NCBI GenBank assembly: GCA_947570695.1
Contig: CANOVB010000002.1
Coordinates: 169,992 to 233,991, forward strand
DNA: 64,000 nt
Direction of reading: 5' to 3'
Source of the DNA: an uncultured Clostridium sp.
Lineage (GTDB): Bacteria > Bacillota > Clostridia > TANB77 > CAG-508
Shown here: piece by piece, positions 1 to 7,634 of the stretch
How positions within the stretch are numbered: the first letter of the stretch is position 1
Layout of the letters: each line of letters opens with the position of its first letter
Translations under genes and position numbers: made by a program
Notes under the pieces: model-generated
What the model saw: only the letters and a program-made list of their open reading frames with translations
Databases searched by the model: none
What the model was told of the DNA's origin: nothing

Positions 1-3000
1 TGTTTTTTCTACTGGTGTTGGTCCTACTGGTTTGTAGAATATCTTAATTACATTATTTCCAACATTTTCTGTTATTGTAAGTGGTGCATTTATTATTGTT
101 AATAATTCAAATCCTTCTTTTATTCCTGCATTTGCTTTTTCTTGTATTGTTTCTTTTGTTATTACTGTTCCAATTTCAACTTCTGCTAGTTCTGTTTTTG
201 TATTATCTATTTCATTATCATAATAGTATTCTATACTATAAGCTGCTTTTACTGGTTCATCTGGTTTTTGCTCTTTATAATATACTTTAATAACATTTGC
301 ATTTAAATTATCACCAACTTTTAGTGGTGTATTTAATGTTATAAAATGTTCAAAGTTTTCTTTTTTATTTTCTTCTACTTTTGATGCAATATCTGCATCT
401 GTAACTATTGTATTTTTGTCTACTTCTATATATTCTGATTTACCTATTTCATTATTATAGAAATATTCTATTCTATATCCTGTTTTTTCATTATTTGTTT
501 CATAATATACTTTAATTACTGTTCCATTTTCTACTGTATCTGGTATTTGGGCAGGATCTGTATTTTTAAATTTGAATGCTACATATTTATTTGTTAAATT
601 AATTTTTGATTTATCTACTGTTAATGTATCATCTTCTAATATTTGTACTGTTTTTCTTTCTACTTGTGTGTCTGATTCTTGTAGTAAATTATCTTTATAA
701 TATTCTACTGTATAACTTAATTCTTTTGTTTGTGCTTCATCTTTTACATAATGTACTTTTATAACTGTTTTATCTTCAACTACACTTGGAATAGTTGCAG
801 GTTCTGTTCTGTCAAATTTATATCCAAAATATTTATCATTTGATTGATCTACTGGTGCTACTTCTATTGTGTTTGGTTCTAACACTTGTACTGTTTTTGA
901 TCCTACATAAGTATCTGCTAAAACTTGTTCTCCATCTTTATAATATTCTACTGTATATGTTAAAGTTTTTACATTTTCGTCATCTATTATGTAATATACT
1001 TTTATTATATCTCCAGTATTTACTGTATCTGGTATATTACTTGGTTCTGTTTTATCAAATTTATATCCTTCATATTTGTTTGTTGTATTAATTTTTGATT
1101 TATCTACTGTTAATGTATCATTTTCTAATACTTGTACTGTTTTTCTTTCTACTTGTGTATCTTCTTCAACAATTTGTCCACCTCTATAGTATTGTACTGT
1201 ATAATTTAATTCTTTTGTTTGTTTATTATCTATTTGATAGTAAACATTAATTACATTTGATGATTCATTTTCACTTACTGTTATATTATTACTTTCTGAA
1301 TAAGCATATCCTTTTATTGTTATTACTTCATTTTGTCCTGTTATTTGTGTTCCATAAGGTACTATCTTTGTACTTGCTTCATGTAATTTTTTATTTGTAT
1401 TTTTCTCTAAATAATTTATTGTATATACATAATTATTAACTGTCCATTTTGCATATAATGTTGTATCTTGTGATGGTATATAGTTTCCGTTTGTATCTAT
1501 TCTATTTCCTGTACATTCACTATTTGTATACCATCCACCAAATGTATATCCTGTTCTTGTTGGTGTATAACTTACACTATTTTCACTCCAATTTGCATAT
1601 AATGTTACTTCTGATCCATTTTCTACTGCTAAATTTGTTACATTTGCTCTATCATTATATTCTTTATTTCCTGTAGCTGTTTTTGCCCAACCATTAAATG
1701 TATAATTTGCTGTTTCTACTTTATTTGTGCTTCCTTCATAATTATGATTGAATGTTACTGCATAACTTCTTGTAAATCCATTTGCTGTTAATGCTTTTTC
1801 TGTATCATAAGCATGTATACTTGATGCTGTGCTTCCACTTGTAGCACCATTTCCATCATAATTTACTGTATATGTATTTGCTATCCATTTTGCATATAAT
1901 GTTGTATCTTGTGATGGTGTATAATTTCCATTTGTATCTACTCTATTTCCTGTACATTCTCTATTTGTATACCATCCACCAAAACTATATCCTGTTCTTG
2001 TTGGATTACTACTTACTGAAGTACTTTCCCATTGTGCATATAATGTAACTGCTCCACTTGTTGCTAGGTTAGTTACTTTAGCTCCCCCTGCATAAGTATC
2101 TCCTGAAGCATTTGCTTTTGTATTCCAATTTAAAAATCTATATGTTGCTGTTTTTGTTTCATTTGTAGAACCTGTATAATTTTTATCAAATATTACGTTA
2201 TAACTTCTTGTAAATCCATTTTCTGTTAATGCTTTTTCTATATCGTAAGTATGTGTACTTGATGCTGTGTTTCCATTTGTAGCACCATTTCCGTCATAAT
2301 TTATTGTATATGTATTTGCTATCCATTTTGCATATAATGTTACATTTTGAGTTGGTAAATAATCTCCATTTGTATCTACTCTATTTCCTGAGCATGACTC
2401 ATTTGTAAACCATCCACCAAATGTATATCCTGTTCTTGTTGGTACATAGTTTACTTTTGATCCTGTATTATTCCATTTTGCATATAAATCTACTACTGCT
2501 CCATTTGCAGCTGATAAATTTATTACTGAAGCATTGTTATCATAAGCTTTTATTCCATCTATTGAATTTGCCCAGCCTATGAAATCATAATTACTTACTT
2601 TTGTAGTATTTGCACTACCAGTATAATTATGGTTATATGTTACTGTATAATTTCTACTAAAACTATTTGTACTTAAATTTTTAGATATTCCATAAGTATG
2701 TTCGCTATTTGACATTGTTCCTGTTGTAGCGCCATTTCCGTTATATCTTACTTGATATTTATTTGCTACCCATTTTGCATACAAAGTTACATTAGCAGTT
2801 GGTGTATATATTCCATTTGAGTCTACTCTACTTCCAGTGCAACCACTATTTGTATACCAACCTCCAAAAGAATATCCTGTTCTTGCTGTTGGTATATATG
2901 TTACACTATTTGAATTCCATTGAGCATATAAATTGACTATACCTTTATCTGTAGTAGTCAAGTTTGTAACAGATGCTTGATCACTATATGAATTTCCTGA

Positions 3001-3414
3001 AGCATTTGCCGCAGTATTCCAGTTTTTGAAAGAATAACTTACATCTTTATTTACAACACTACCATTAGTATAGTTATAATTATATGTTACTGTATAAGTT
3101 CTTTGGAATCCATTTGCAGTTAATTTCTGTGTACTATTAATTGTATGAAGGCTAGAAGCAGTGTTTCCACCCGTAGCCCCATTTCCATTATATACTACAG
3201 TATATGTTTTCTTTACTTCAGAACCGCTACCGCTTCCACTAGTTCCTGAACCGCTGCCAGAAGAGCCACTTGTAGTTGAACCACTAGCACTTATGCGGTT
3301 GCCTGAAAATGCCGATGTATATGTACTTTTTAAAGTAAGAGCTATTACAATAGCTACTACTATAATAACTATCGGTATAATTAATTTTAAAATGCTTTTT
3401 CCTTTCTTTTTCAT
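1..3414 (-). CDS. Giant InlB/MucBP-repeat surface adhesin, C-terminus beyond left edge
   Basis: The minus-strand frame stays open from the ATG at 3414 to base 1, giving 1138 visible codons. The N-terminus is a short basic start (MKKKGKS) followed by a hydrophobic signal/anchor segment (about residues 8-27) and a Ser/Gly-rich linker. Eight repeats of the Listeria-Bacteroides (InlB B / Flg_new) type follow to about residue 660, recognisable by GYTFGGWYTN and closing TLYAKW motifs. Then come four repeats of the YTVEYYKDG...VQVLEDDTLTV...IKVYYV type, and the first two or three YRIEYYYDN...NNVIKVYY repeats, which continue off the window. It is a clear paralogue of the 7963-residue protein at 17099-40990, with the same N-terminus and domain order. 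The likely role is adhesion or a surface layer, inferred from the repeat families. The start has a GGGAG ribosome site and lies 4 bp after a candidate short ORF. Confidence 0.9.
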   Translation of the reverse strand, partial: MKKKGKSILKLIIPIVIIVVAIVIALTLKSTYTSAFSGNRISASGSTTSGSSGSGSGTSGSGSGSEVKKTYTVVYNGNGATGGNTASSLHTINSTQKLTANGFQRTYTVTYNYNYTNGSVVNKDVSYSFKNWNTAANASGNSYSDQASVTNLTTTDKGIVNLYAQWNSNSVTYIPTARTGYSFGGWYTNSGCTGSRVDSNGIYTPTANVTLYAKWVANKYQVRYNGNGATTGTMSNSEHTYGISKNLSTNSFSRNYTVTYNHNYTGSANTTKVSNYDFIGWANSIDGIKAYDNNASVINLSAANGAVVDLYAKWNNTGSKVNYVPTRTGYTFGGWFTNESCSGNRVDTNGDYLPTQNVTLYAKWIANTYTINYDGNGATNGNTASSTHTYDIEKALTENGFTRSYNVIFDKNYTGSTNETKTATYRFLNWNTKANASGDTYAGGAKVTNLATSGAVTLYAQWESTSVSSNPTRTGYSFGGWYTNRECTGNRVDTNGNYTPSQDTTLYAKWIANTYTVNYDGNGATSGSTASSIHAYDTEKALTANGFTRSYAVTFNHNYEGSTNKVETANYTFNGWAKTATGNKEYNDRANVTNLAVENGSEVTLYANWSENSVSYTPTRTGYTFGGWYTNSECTGNRIDTNGNYIPSQDTTLYAKWTVNNYVYTINYLEKNTNKKLHEASTKIVPYGTQITGQNEVITIKGYAYSESNNITVSENESSNVINVYYQIDNKQTKELNYTVQYYRGGQIVEEDTQVERKTVQVLENDTLTVDKSKINTTNKYEGYKFDKTEPSNIPDTVNTGDIIKVYYIIDDENVKTLTYTVEYYKDGEQVLADTYVGSKTVQVLEPNTIEVAPVDQSNDKYFGYKFDRTEPATIPSVVEDKTVIKVHYVKDEAQTKELSYTVEYYKDNLLQESDTQVERKTVQILEDDTLTVDKSKINLTNKYVAFKFKNTDPAQIPDTVENGTVIKVYYETNNEKTGYRIEYFYNNEIGKSEYIEVDKNTIVTDADIASKVEENKKENFEHFITLNTPLKVGDNLNANVIKVYYKEQKPDEPVKAAYSIEYYYDNEIDNTKTELAEVEIGTVITKETIQEKANAGIKEGFELLTIINAPLTITENVGNNVIKIFYKPVGPTPVEKT

Positions 3415-3417
3415 CTG

Positions 3418-3548
3418 TTAATCTCCCTTCTTTTTGTTCGTAACTTTTGTACTTATATCAAAAGCAGAAGTAAAATTGTTTTCTACTTCTTTTATCAAAT
3501 TTGCATCAATTTTTTGCTTTCTTTAAGTTTTAAACTTTTGAAGCTCAT
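3418..3548 (-). CDS. Candidate short leader ORF, split by a -1 shift at an A6 run
   Basis: An ATG at 3548 with a well-placed AGGAG site opens a 17-codon ORF (MSFKSLKLKESKKLMQI) ending at 3495. If the reader slips back one base on the run of six A (codons AAA AAA), the frame continues into IDANLIKEVENNFTSAFDIS and on to a TAA at 3418-3420, giving 43 residues and ending 4 bp before the adhesin start. The run is a plausible slippery site, but a single missing A in the assembly would look the same. There is no recognised family. The position just ahead of the adhesin suggests translational coupling if the ORF is real. Confidence 0.35.
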
Positions 3549-3600
3549 TTTTTATCTCCTGCTTTTAATATTTTATTTTAATCAATGATACCACCATACA

Positions 3601-3698
3601 AGTATTTTGAATATAAAAATAATTTTACATTTTTCCGCATTTTTTTTGGTTTTTCTACGCAATTCAGGCTTTTTTACTATTTATCATTTTTATTACTT
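3601..3698 (-). promoter_or_regulatory. Upstream block shared with the second giant adhesin gene
   Basis: About 98 bp here align almost end to end with 41273-41369, upstream of the other giant adhesin. Shared words on plus are agtattt(t)gaatataaaaat, attttacattttt, ctacgc/ttacgc and tatcatttttattac. On the minus strand the block precedes both adhesin transcription units, so it probably holds the promoter and a regulator site. A consensus -35/-10 pair is not clear. Confidence 0.55.
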
Positions 3699-3730
3699 TA
3701 AAACATATCGCTTATATTACGGTTTTTAAG

Positions 3731-3760
3731 ACAAAAAAAAAAGAAAGCTTACGCTTTCTT
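3731..3760 (-). terminator. Intrinsic terminator of the 3D-domain gene
   Basis: The stem AAGAAAGC/GCTTTCTT with a 4-base loop (3741-3760) is followed on the minus strand by a run of ten T (3740-3731), 14 bp beyond the stop of the 3D-domain gene. Confidence 0.85.
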
Positions 3761-3773
3761 ATTTTCTACGATT

Positions 3774-4748
3774 TTATTGATATATATAACACTCTAAATT
3801 CTTTCTTCCAAAAACTATTGCTGATGAATGAGACCCCATATAAATATCTATTCTATTATTTGATATAGCTCCACCTCTATCTTCAACAACAAACCATCCA
3901 CCATTTGGTTTATCAGCTAATGCTGGTATATAAATTACTGTTCCTATTGGATATCCTCTTCCTGCAGCTACTGTATGCCACTCTTGTGCTCGTGCTCCTG
4001 AACTTGTAATTCCATTTGTTTTTCCACAACATGCTGCACATGAACAATATGCTGAAGTATTAAGACTTACTACCTTTGGTGTTTTTCCATCTACATTAGC
4101 TTGTATAGCCTCACTTGAAACTGCTGCTGTTCTGCTTCCAGCTCTCGAACTTACTTTTGTAGATATTTGAACAATCTTATCAACTGGTTCTTTAATTATT
4201 TCCTCTGATATTATATTTCTTTCTATTTCTACATCATCTTGAAATTTTGCTTTATATTTAATTTCCTTTAAACCATTAACTCCTTGTCTAACAACAGAAT
4301 CTTTGGTTTCAGTTCCTGACTTAGACACATCTTTAGTTATTGTTTCATAAGGTATTTCTACTTGTTCTACAATTATTTTTTCTGTAACTTTTACATATTT
4401 TCCTAAGATTTCTTCTGTAGTAACACTTTCAACTTCTTCAGCTATAACTTTTTTCTCTTCTGTAAGTTTTGAAATTGTTATTTTCTTTGTTAAATCTATA
4501 TTTGAATCAGATTCTGGATATACTGTTTCATCTGGTAAAACTATTATATGGTTTTCTGATAAAATTTCAGAAACTTGTACTTTTGATGTCATTACAGTAG
4601 ATTCATAACCTTCTGGAAAAACTATAGTTACATAATTAACTTCTGATCTTGTTGCCATAACGCCTATTGTAAGTAGAAAAATTAGAATTATACTTATAAA
4701 AACAATCTTTCTAATTATCTTAATTGATAATCTTTCTTCTGTTTTCAT
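3774..4748 (-). CDS. Secreted/membrane-anchored cell-wall protein with DUF348, G5 and 3D domains (YabE-like)
   Basis: The protein has 324 residues. It has an N-terminal hydrophobic anchor (about residues 15-35), then a DUF348-like segment (VNYVTIVFPEGYESTV...), a G5-like stretch (IPYETITKDVSKSGTETKDS, with further beta-rich sequence), and a C-terminal 3D domain. The 3D domain is named for its three conserved aspartates; here VVEDRGGAI and NRIDIYMG carry two of them. The layout is that of the YabE/YuiC/Rpf-like family, which are peptidoglycan hydrolases or lytic transglycosylases in known members. The Cys-rich segment AYCSCAACCGKTNG precedes the catalytic fold. The start was chosen at the ATG at 4748, 10 codons inside the longest frame, because an AAGGAGG site sits 7-8 bases upstream. 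It is preceded by a consensus sigma-A promoter and followed by a strong terminator, so it is monocistronic. Confidence 0.85.
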   Translation of the reverse strand: MKTEERLSIKIIRKIVFISIILIFLLTIGVMATRSEVNYVTIVFPEGYESTVMTSKVQVSEILSENHIIVLPDETVYPESDSNIDLTKKITISKLTEEKKVIAEEVESVTTEEILGKYVKVTEKIIVEQVEIPYETITKDVSKSGTETKDSVVRQGVNGLKEIKYKAKFQDDVEIERNIISEEIIKEPVDKIVQISTKVSSRAGSRTAAVSSEAIQANVDGKTPKVVSLNTSAYCSCAACCGKTNGITSSGARAQEWHTVAAGRGYPIGTVIYIPALADKPNGGWFVVEDRGGAISNNRIDIYMGSHSSAIVFGRKNLECYIYQ

Positions 4749-4776
4749 AAATGTTCCTCCTTTAGCTTGCAAGGTC

Positions 4777-4805
4777 ATTATATTATTAAATTAATAGTTT
4801 GTCAA
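4777..4805 (-). promoter_or_regulatory. Sigma-A promoter of the 3D-domain gene
   Basis: Perfect TTGACA (4805-4800) and TATAAT (4782-4777) are separated by 17 bp on the minus strand, leaving a leader of about 20-25 bases. Confidence 0.85.
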
Positions 4806-4901
4806 CCCTACGGAAATAGCTAGTTTGGAGCCATGCGTTTTCTGTACCCCTTGGAATAAGTATGTTTCATTTTGAAATATTTTTGTAACATTTTTGAAAT
4901 A

Positions 4902-5787
4902 TTATTTTAAATTTTCCAAAGCCTTTATTCTTTCAGCTGTTCCTGGGTGTGTTGAAAACAAGTTACTTTTTTGCTTCTTGTTTTTAAATGGTGTAACAAT
5001 ATACATATGACTATTACTATTACTTGCTACTTCCAATTCTTCTGTATCTGAACTTATTTTCTTAAGTGCTGATATAAGTCCGTCTGGATTCCTTGTAAAT
5101 GATATTGCTGTAGCATCTGCTAAAAATTCTCTTCTTCTTGATACAGCTAGTTGAATAATTTTAGAAATTAATGGTGATATTATTAAAAATATTAATCCAA
5201 TTATCATAAGTATAGCATTTCCAGATTTACTATCATTATCCCTACTATTTCTCCTAAATGAAACTCTTGTAAACATGTCTGATAAAATAACAATAAATCC
5301 TACCATTACGCTAATAACTGCTGACAATCTTATGTCATAATTTTTAATATGTGCAAGTTCGTGTGCTACAACACCCTCTAATTCATAATAATTTAATTTT
5401 TCTAATAACCCGCTGAGTAACACAAATTATAGCATGTTCTGGGTCTCTTCCTGTTGCAAATGCATTAGGTTGATTGGAATCTACTACATATAATCTAGGT
5501 TTTGTACTAACTCCAGATGCAATCATCAAATCTTCTAGTATATTTGAAAGTTGTAAATCTTCTTCTTTCGTCGCTGGTCTAGCTTTTACTGAAGCAAGAA
5601 CAACTTTATCACAATTATAGTATGTTAAAATAGTAGATATTATTGAAAAAATTAGTGCTACTACTATAGCATATTCACCAAAATCAAAAGCATAACATAA
5701 AAAATATAAAATTAATGTTATCATGGTTAAAAAAAAGAATACAACTGCTCCTGTTTTTATTTTATTTTTCCTTATATCTTCGTACAT
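4902..5787 (-). pseudogene. htpX: HtpX-family membrane zinc metalloprotease, broken by a 1-base frameshift
   Basis: Two overlapping frames together make one HtpX of about 290 residues, the usual length. The upstream frame (start 5787, AAGGAGA site) has two membrane segments and runs through PNAFATGRDPEHAIICVTQ, then goes out of frame near 5413. The downstream frame resumes with GLLEKLNYYELEGVVAHELAHIKNYD, which carries the HExxH zinc motif. It continues with two more hydrophobic segments and the third zinc ligand in REFLADA. Removing one base from the CAGCGGG stretch on the minus strand restores the family sequence. HtpX degrades misfolded membrane proteins. All active-site residues are intact, so a sequencing or assembly error is as likely as a real pseudogene. 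It lies directly downstream of lemA, a common pairing. Confidence 0.85.
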
Positions 5788-5871
5788 AACTTTCTCCTTA
5801 AATTATTAATTCCTTATAATCTTTTATATTATAGTATCCAATTTTTTATCTATAGTACTCATATTTTAAAT

Positions 5872-5898
5872 AAAACCGCTATCTTAATTGGTAGCGGC
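5872..5898 (-). terminator. Hairpin between lemA and htpX
   Basis: An inverted repeat (AGCCGCTA / TAGCGGTT) is followed on minus by TTTTATTT, 11 bp past the lemA stop. It should terminate or attenuate lemA transcripts ahead of htpX. Confidence 0.65.
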
Positions 5899-5908
5899 TA
5901 AAGAATAA

Positions 5909-6457
5909 CTATTTACTAAAATCAATTTTTACATTTTGTTTTGCTTCTTCTGAGCTTGTTTTGAATAATTCTTCTGGTGTAAAATTGAACATTGATGCAA
6001 TTATATTTGTTGGTACAACTTGTAATTTTGTATTATACATTGTAACACTATCATTGTAAAATTGTCTTGCATAAGAGATTTTATTTTCTGTACTTCTTAA
6101 TTCTTCTTGTAATTCAGTAAAGTTTTTACTTGCTTTTAAATCTGGGTAATTTTCAGAAACTGCCATAATTGTTTTTAAAGCACCGGATAACTGATTATCT
6201 AAGTCCGCCTTTTCTCCTATTGTTTGAGCATTTGCCCAAGATGTTCTAAGCTCAGTAACTTTTGTTAACGTACCTTCCTCATGAGCCATATATCCTTTTA
6301 CAGCTTCCACTAAATTTGGTATTAAATCAAATCTTCTTTGTAATTGCACATCTATTTGACTCCAAGCATTTTTAGCTTTAAGTCTAGATTGAACTAAGCC
6401 ATTATACATTGCAATTACAATAAAAATTATTACTACTATAACTATAACAATTAACAT
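5909..6457 (-). CDS. lemA: LemA family protein
   Basis: The protein has 182 residues. One N-terminal membrane helix is followed by the conserved LemA helical region: YNGLVQSRLKAKNAWSQIDV, LQRRFDLIPNLVEAVKGYM, then YPDLKASKNFTELQEELRST and ISYARQFYNDSVTMYN. The molecular function of LemA is not settled; the gene is very often paired with htpX, as here. The start at 6457 was preferred to a start 20 codons further out because a GGAGG site lies just before it, and because a TTGCAT-N17-TATAAT promoter (6517-6489) would begin transcription inside the longer frame. Confidence 0.92.
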   Translation of the reverse strand: MLIVIVIVVIIFIVIAMYNGLVQSRLKAKNAWSQIDVQLQRRFDLIPNLVEAVKGYMAHEEGTLTKVTELRTSWANAQTIGEKADLDNQLSGALKTIMAVSENYPDLKASKNFTELQEELRSTENKISYARQFYNDSVTMYNTKLQVVPTNIIASMFNFTPEELFKTSSEEAKQNVKIDFSK

Positions 6458-6488
6458 AATAATTTCCTCCATTATTAAATTTGTAATT

Positions 6489-6517
6489 ATTATATCAGTA
6501 TAAATATTTTTATGCAA
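6489..6517 (-). promoter_or_regulatory. Promoter of lemA
   Basis: TTGCAT (6517-6512), 17 bp, TATAAT (6494-6489) on minus. The predicted start of transcription is about 25 bases before the lemA ATG. Confidence 0.75.
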
Positions 6518-6565
6518 TAGTTTTTTACAAACTTGCTTTTGTGCATTAACAAACAGACAAATAAG

Positions 6566-6592
6566 AAGAGATAGCGCCTCTTGCTATCTCTT
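6566..6592 (-). terminator. Hairpin downstream of the cohesin gene
   Basis: A 10-bp perfect stem (AAGAGATAGC / GCTATCTCTT) lies 30 bp past the cohesin gene stop. The following T-tract is weak (CTTATTTGT). Confidence 0.6.
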
Positions 6593-6621
6593 ACAGGGAT
6601 ATTATTTATTTAGAAAATGTT

Positions 6622-7509
6622 TTATATATCTTTCATATTCATATATTTATTATATGCTACATATGATATTATAATTAATATTATTGCTGGTATTATTAAC
6701 ATTTTTGCACCTGTAGCAGGTAATTTCATACCAGCTACTGTGTTGTCTATTGTATTTTTGTTTGTATTTCTGTTTGTATTAGTATTTGTATTGTTTACTG
6801 TATTGTTTTTATTATTATTTTTGTCTTTATCCTTATCATTTTGTCCTTTATCTGGTGTTGGCGTTGGCTCTTTTGTTGGTGTTGGAGTAGGTGTTGGTGT
6901 AGGAGTAGGCGTTGGATTTGCTGCTGATACTTCTTTTACTGTTACATTGATACTTTTTGTAATTTCATCAGATGTTTTCATTGAATTTAAATCTTCTCCT
7001 GATGTTACTATAAATGCTGAATATGAAATTGCATCTCTAGCTTCTCCTAATGTTGCTGTTTGTTTTACTTTAAAGTTAATTGTTATTAAATCTGAATCTT
7101 GAGTTACACCATCTTTAAAATCAATTACAATTCTTGCATCATTATTTGTTGATGGATCTCCATTAAAACTTACATAATATGCACTATCTATAGTTCCATT
7201 TGTAATATCTTCTACTGGTAACACCTGTCCAGCTATTGTTACTTTATGATCTTCTGTTTGCTCTATATTTGCTGAACTTATTTTTTCAAAAATATCTTTA
7301 TTATAATTTACATATCCTTCAATACTTGTTACTTTTCTATTTTCAGGTATATCTTTTAAAGATAATTTTACTGAAATTGTATCTCCTTTTTGAACAGTAG
7401 TATTGCCTGTAGTAATATCTATTGTAGCATCTGAGGCTGCATATACTGTCCTAGAAAGAAGTACAAAAACAATAAATATTTGCAATAATATTAATTTATT
7501 TTTTCTCAT
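6622..7509 (-). CDS. Wall-anchored cohesin-domain protein (scaffoldin-like)
   Basis: The protein has 295 residues. A signal peptide (to about residue 25, cleavage near VYAAS) is followed by one beta-rich domain of about 170 residues that reads as a cohesin. Supporting segments are IDITTGNTTVQKGDTISVKL, a central VEGYVNYNKDIFE-like strand (here SIEGYVNYNKDIFEKI), ARIVIDFKDG, and LITINFKVKQTATLGE. Cohesins are the receptor modules that bind dockerins. Next come a (PT)n-rich linker, an Asn/Thr/Lys-rich spacer, and the sortase signal LPATG followed by a hydrophobic helix and a short charged tail, so the protein should be covalently attached to peptidoglycan. The start at 7509 has an AAGGAGC site. 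The gene upstream encodes a dockerin protein, an obvious candidate partner. The cohesin call rests on pattern reading; an unrelated Ig-like fold is the alternative. Confidence 0.75.
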   Translation of the reverse strand: MRKNKLILLQIFIVFVLLSRTVYAASDATIDITTGNTTVQKGDTISVKLSLKDIPENRKVTSIEGYVNYNKDIFEKISSANIEQTEDHKVTIAGQVLPVEDITNGTIDSAYYVSFNGDPSTNNDARIVIDFKDGVTQDSDLITINFKVKQTATLGEARDAISYSAFIVTSGEDLNSMKTSDEITKSINVTVKEVSAANPTPTPTPTPTPTPTKEPTPTPDKGQNDKDKDKNNNKNNTVNNTNTNTNRNTNKNTIDNTVAGMKLPATGAKMLIIPAIILIIISYVAYNKYMNMKDI

Positions 7510-7561
7510 TTTATCAAGCTCCTTATCTCATTATACATTATAAGGATATCATTTATGTTTT

Positions 7562-7623
7562 AAAAAAGCAATAGCTTTTTTTGGTATTTTTTATACCTCT
7601 TGGGCAAGCTTTACTTGCCCAAG
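7562..7623 (-). terminator. Double hairpin between dockerin and cohesin genes
   Basis: A 10-bp stem CTTGGGCAAG/CTTGCCCAAG (7599-7623) lies just after the dockerin gene. It is followed on minus by a second stem AAAAAAGC/GCTTTTTT (7562-7581) with a T tail. Together they should end the dockerin transcript, so the cohesin gene probably has its own promoter. Confidence 0.65.
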
Positions 7624-7634
7624 AATTATTTTTT

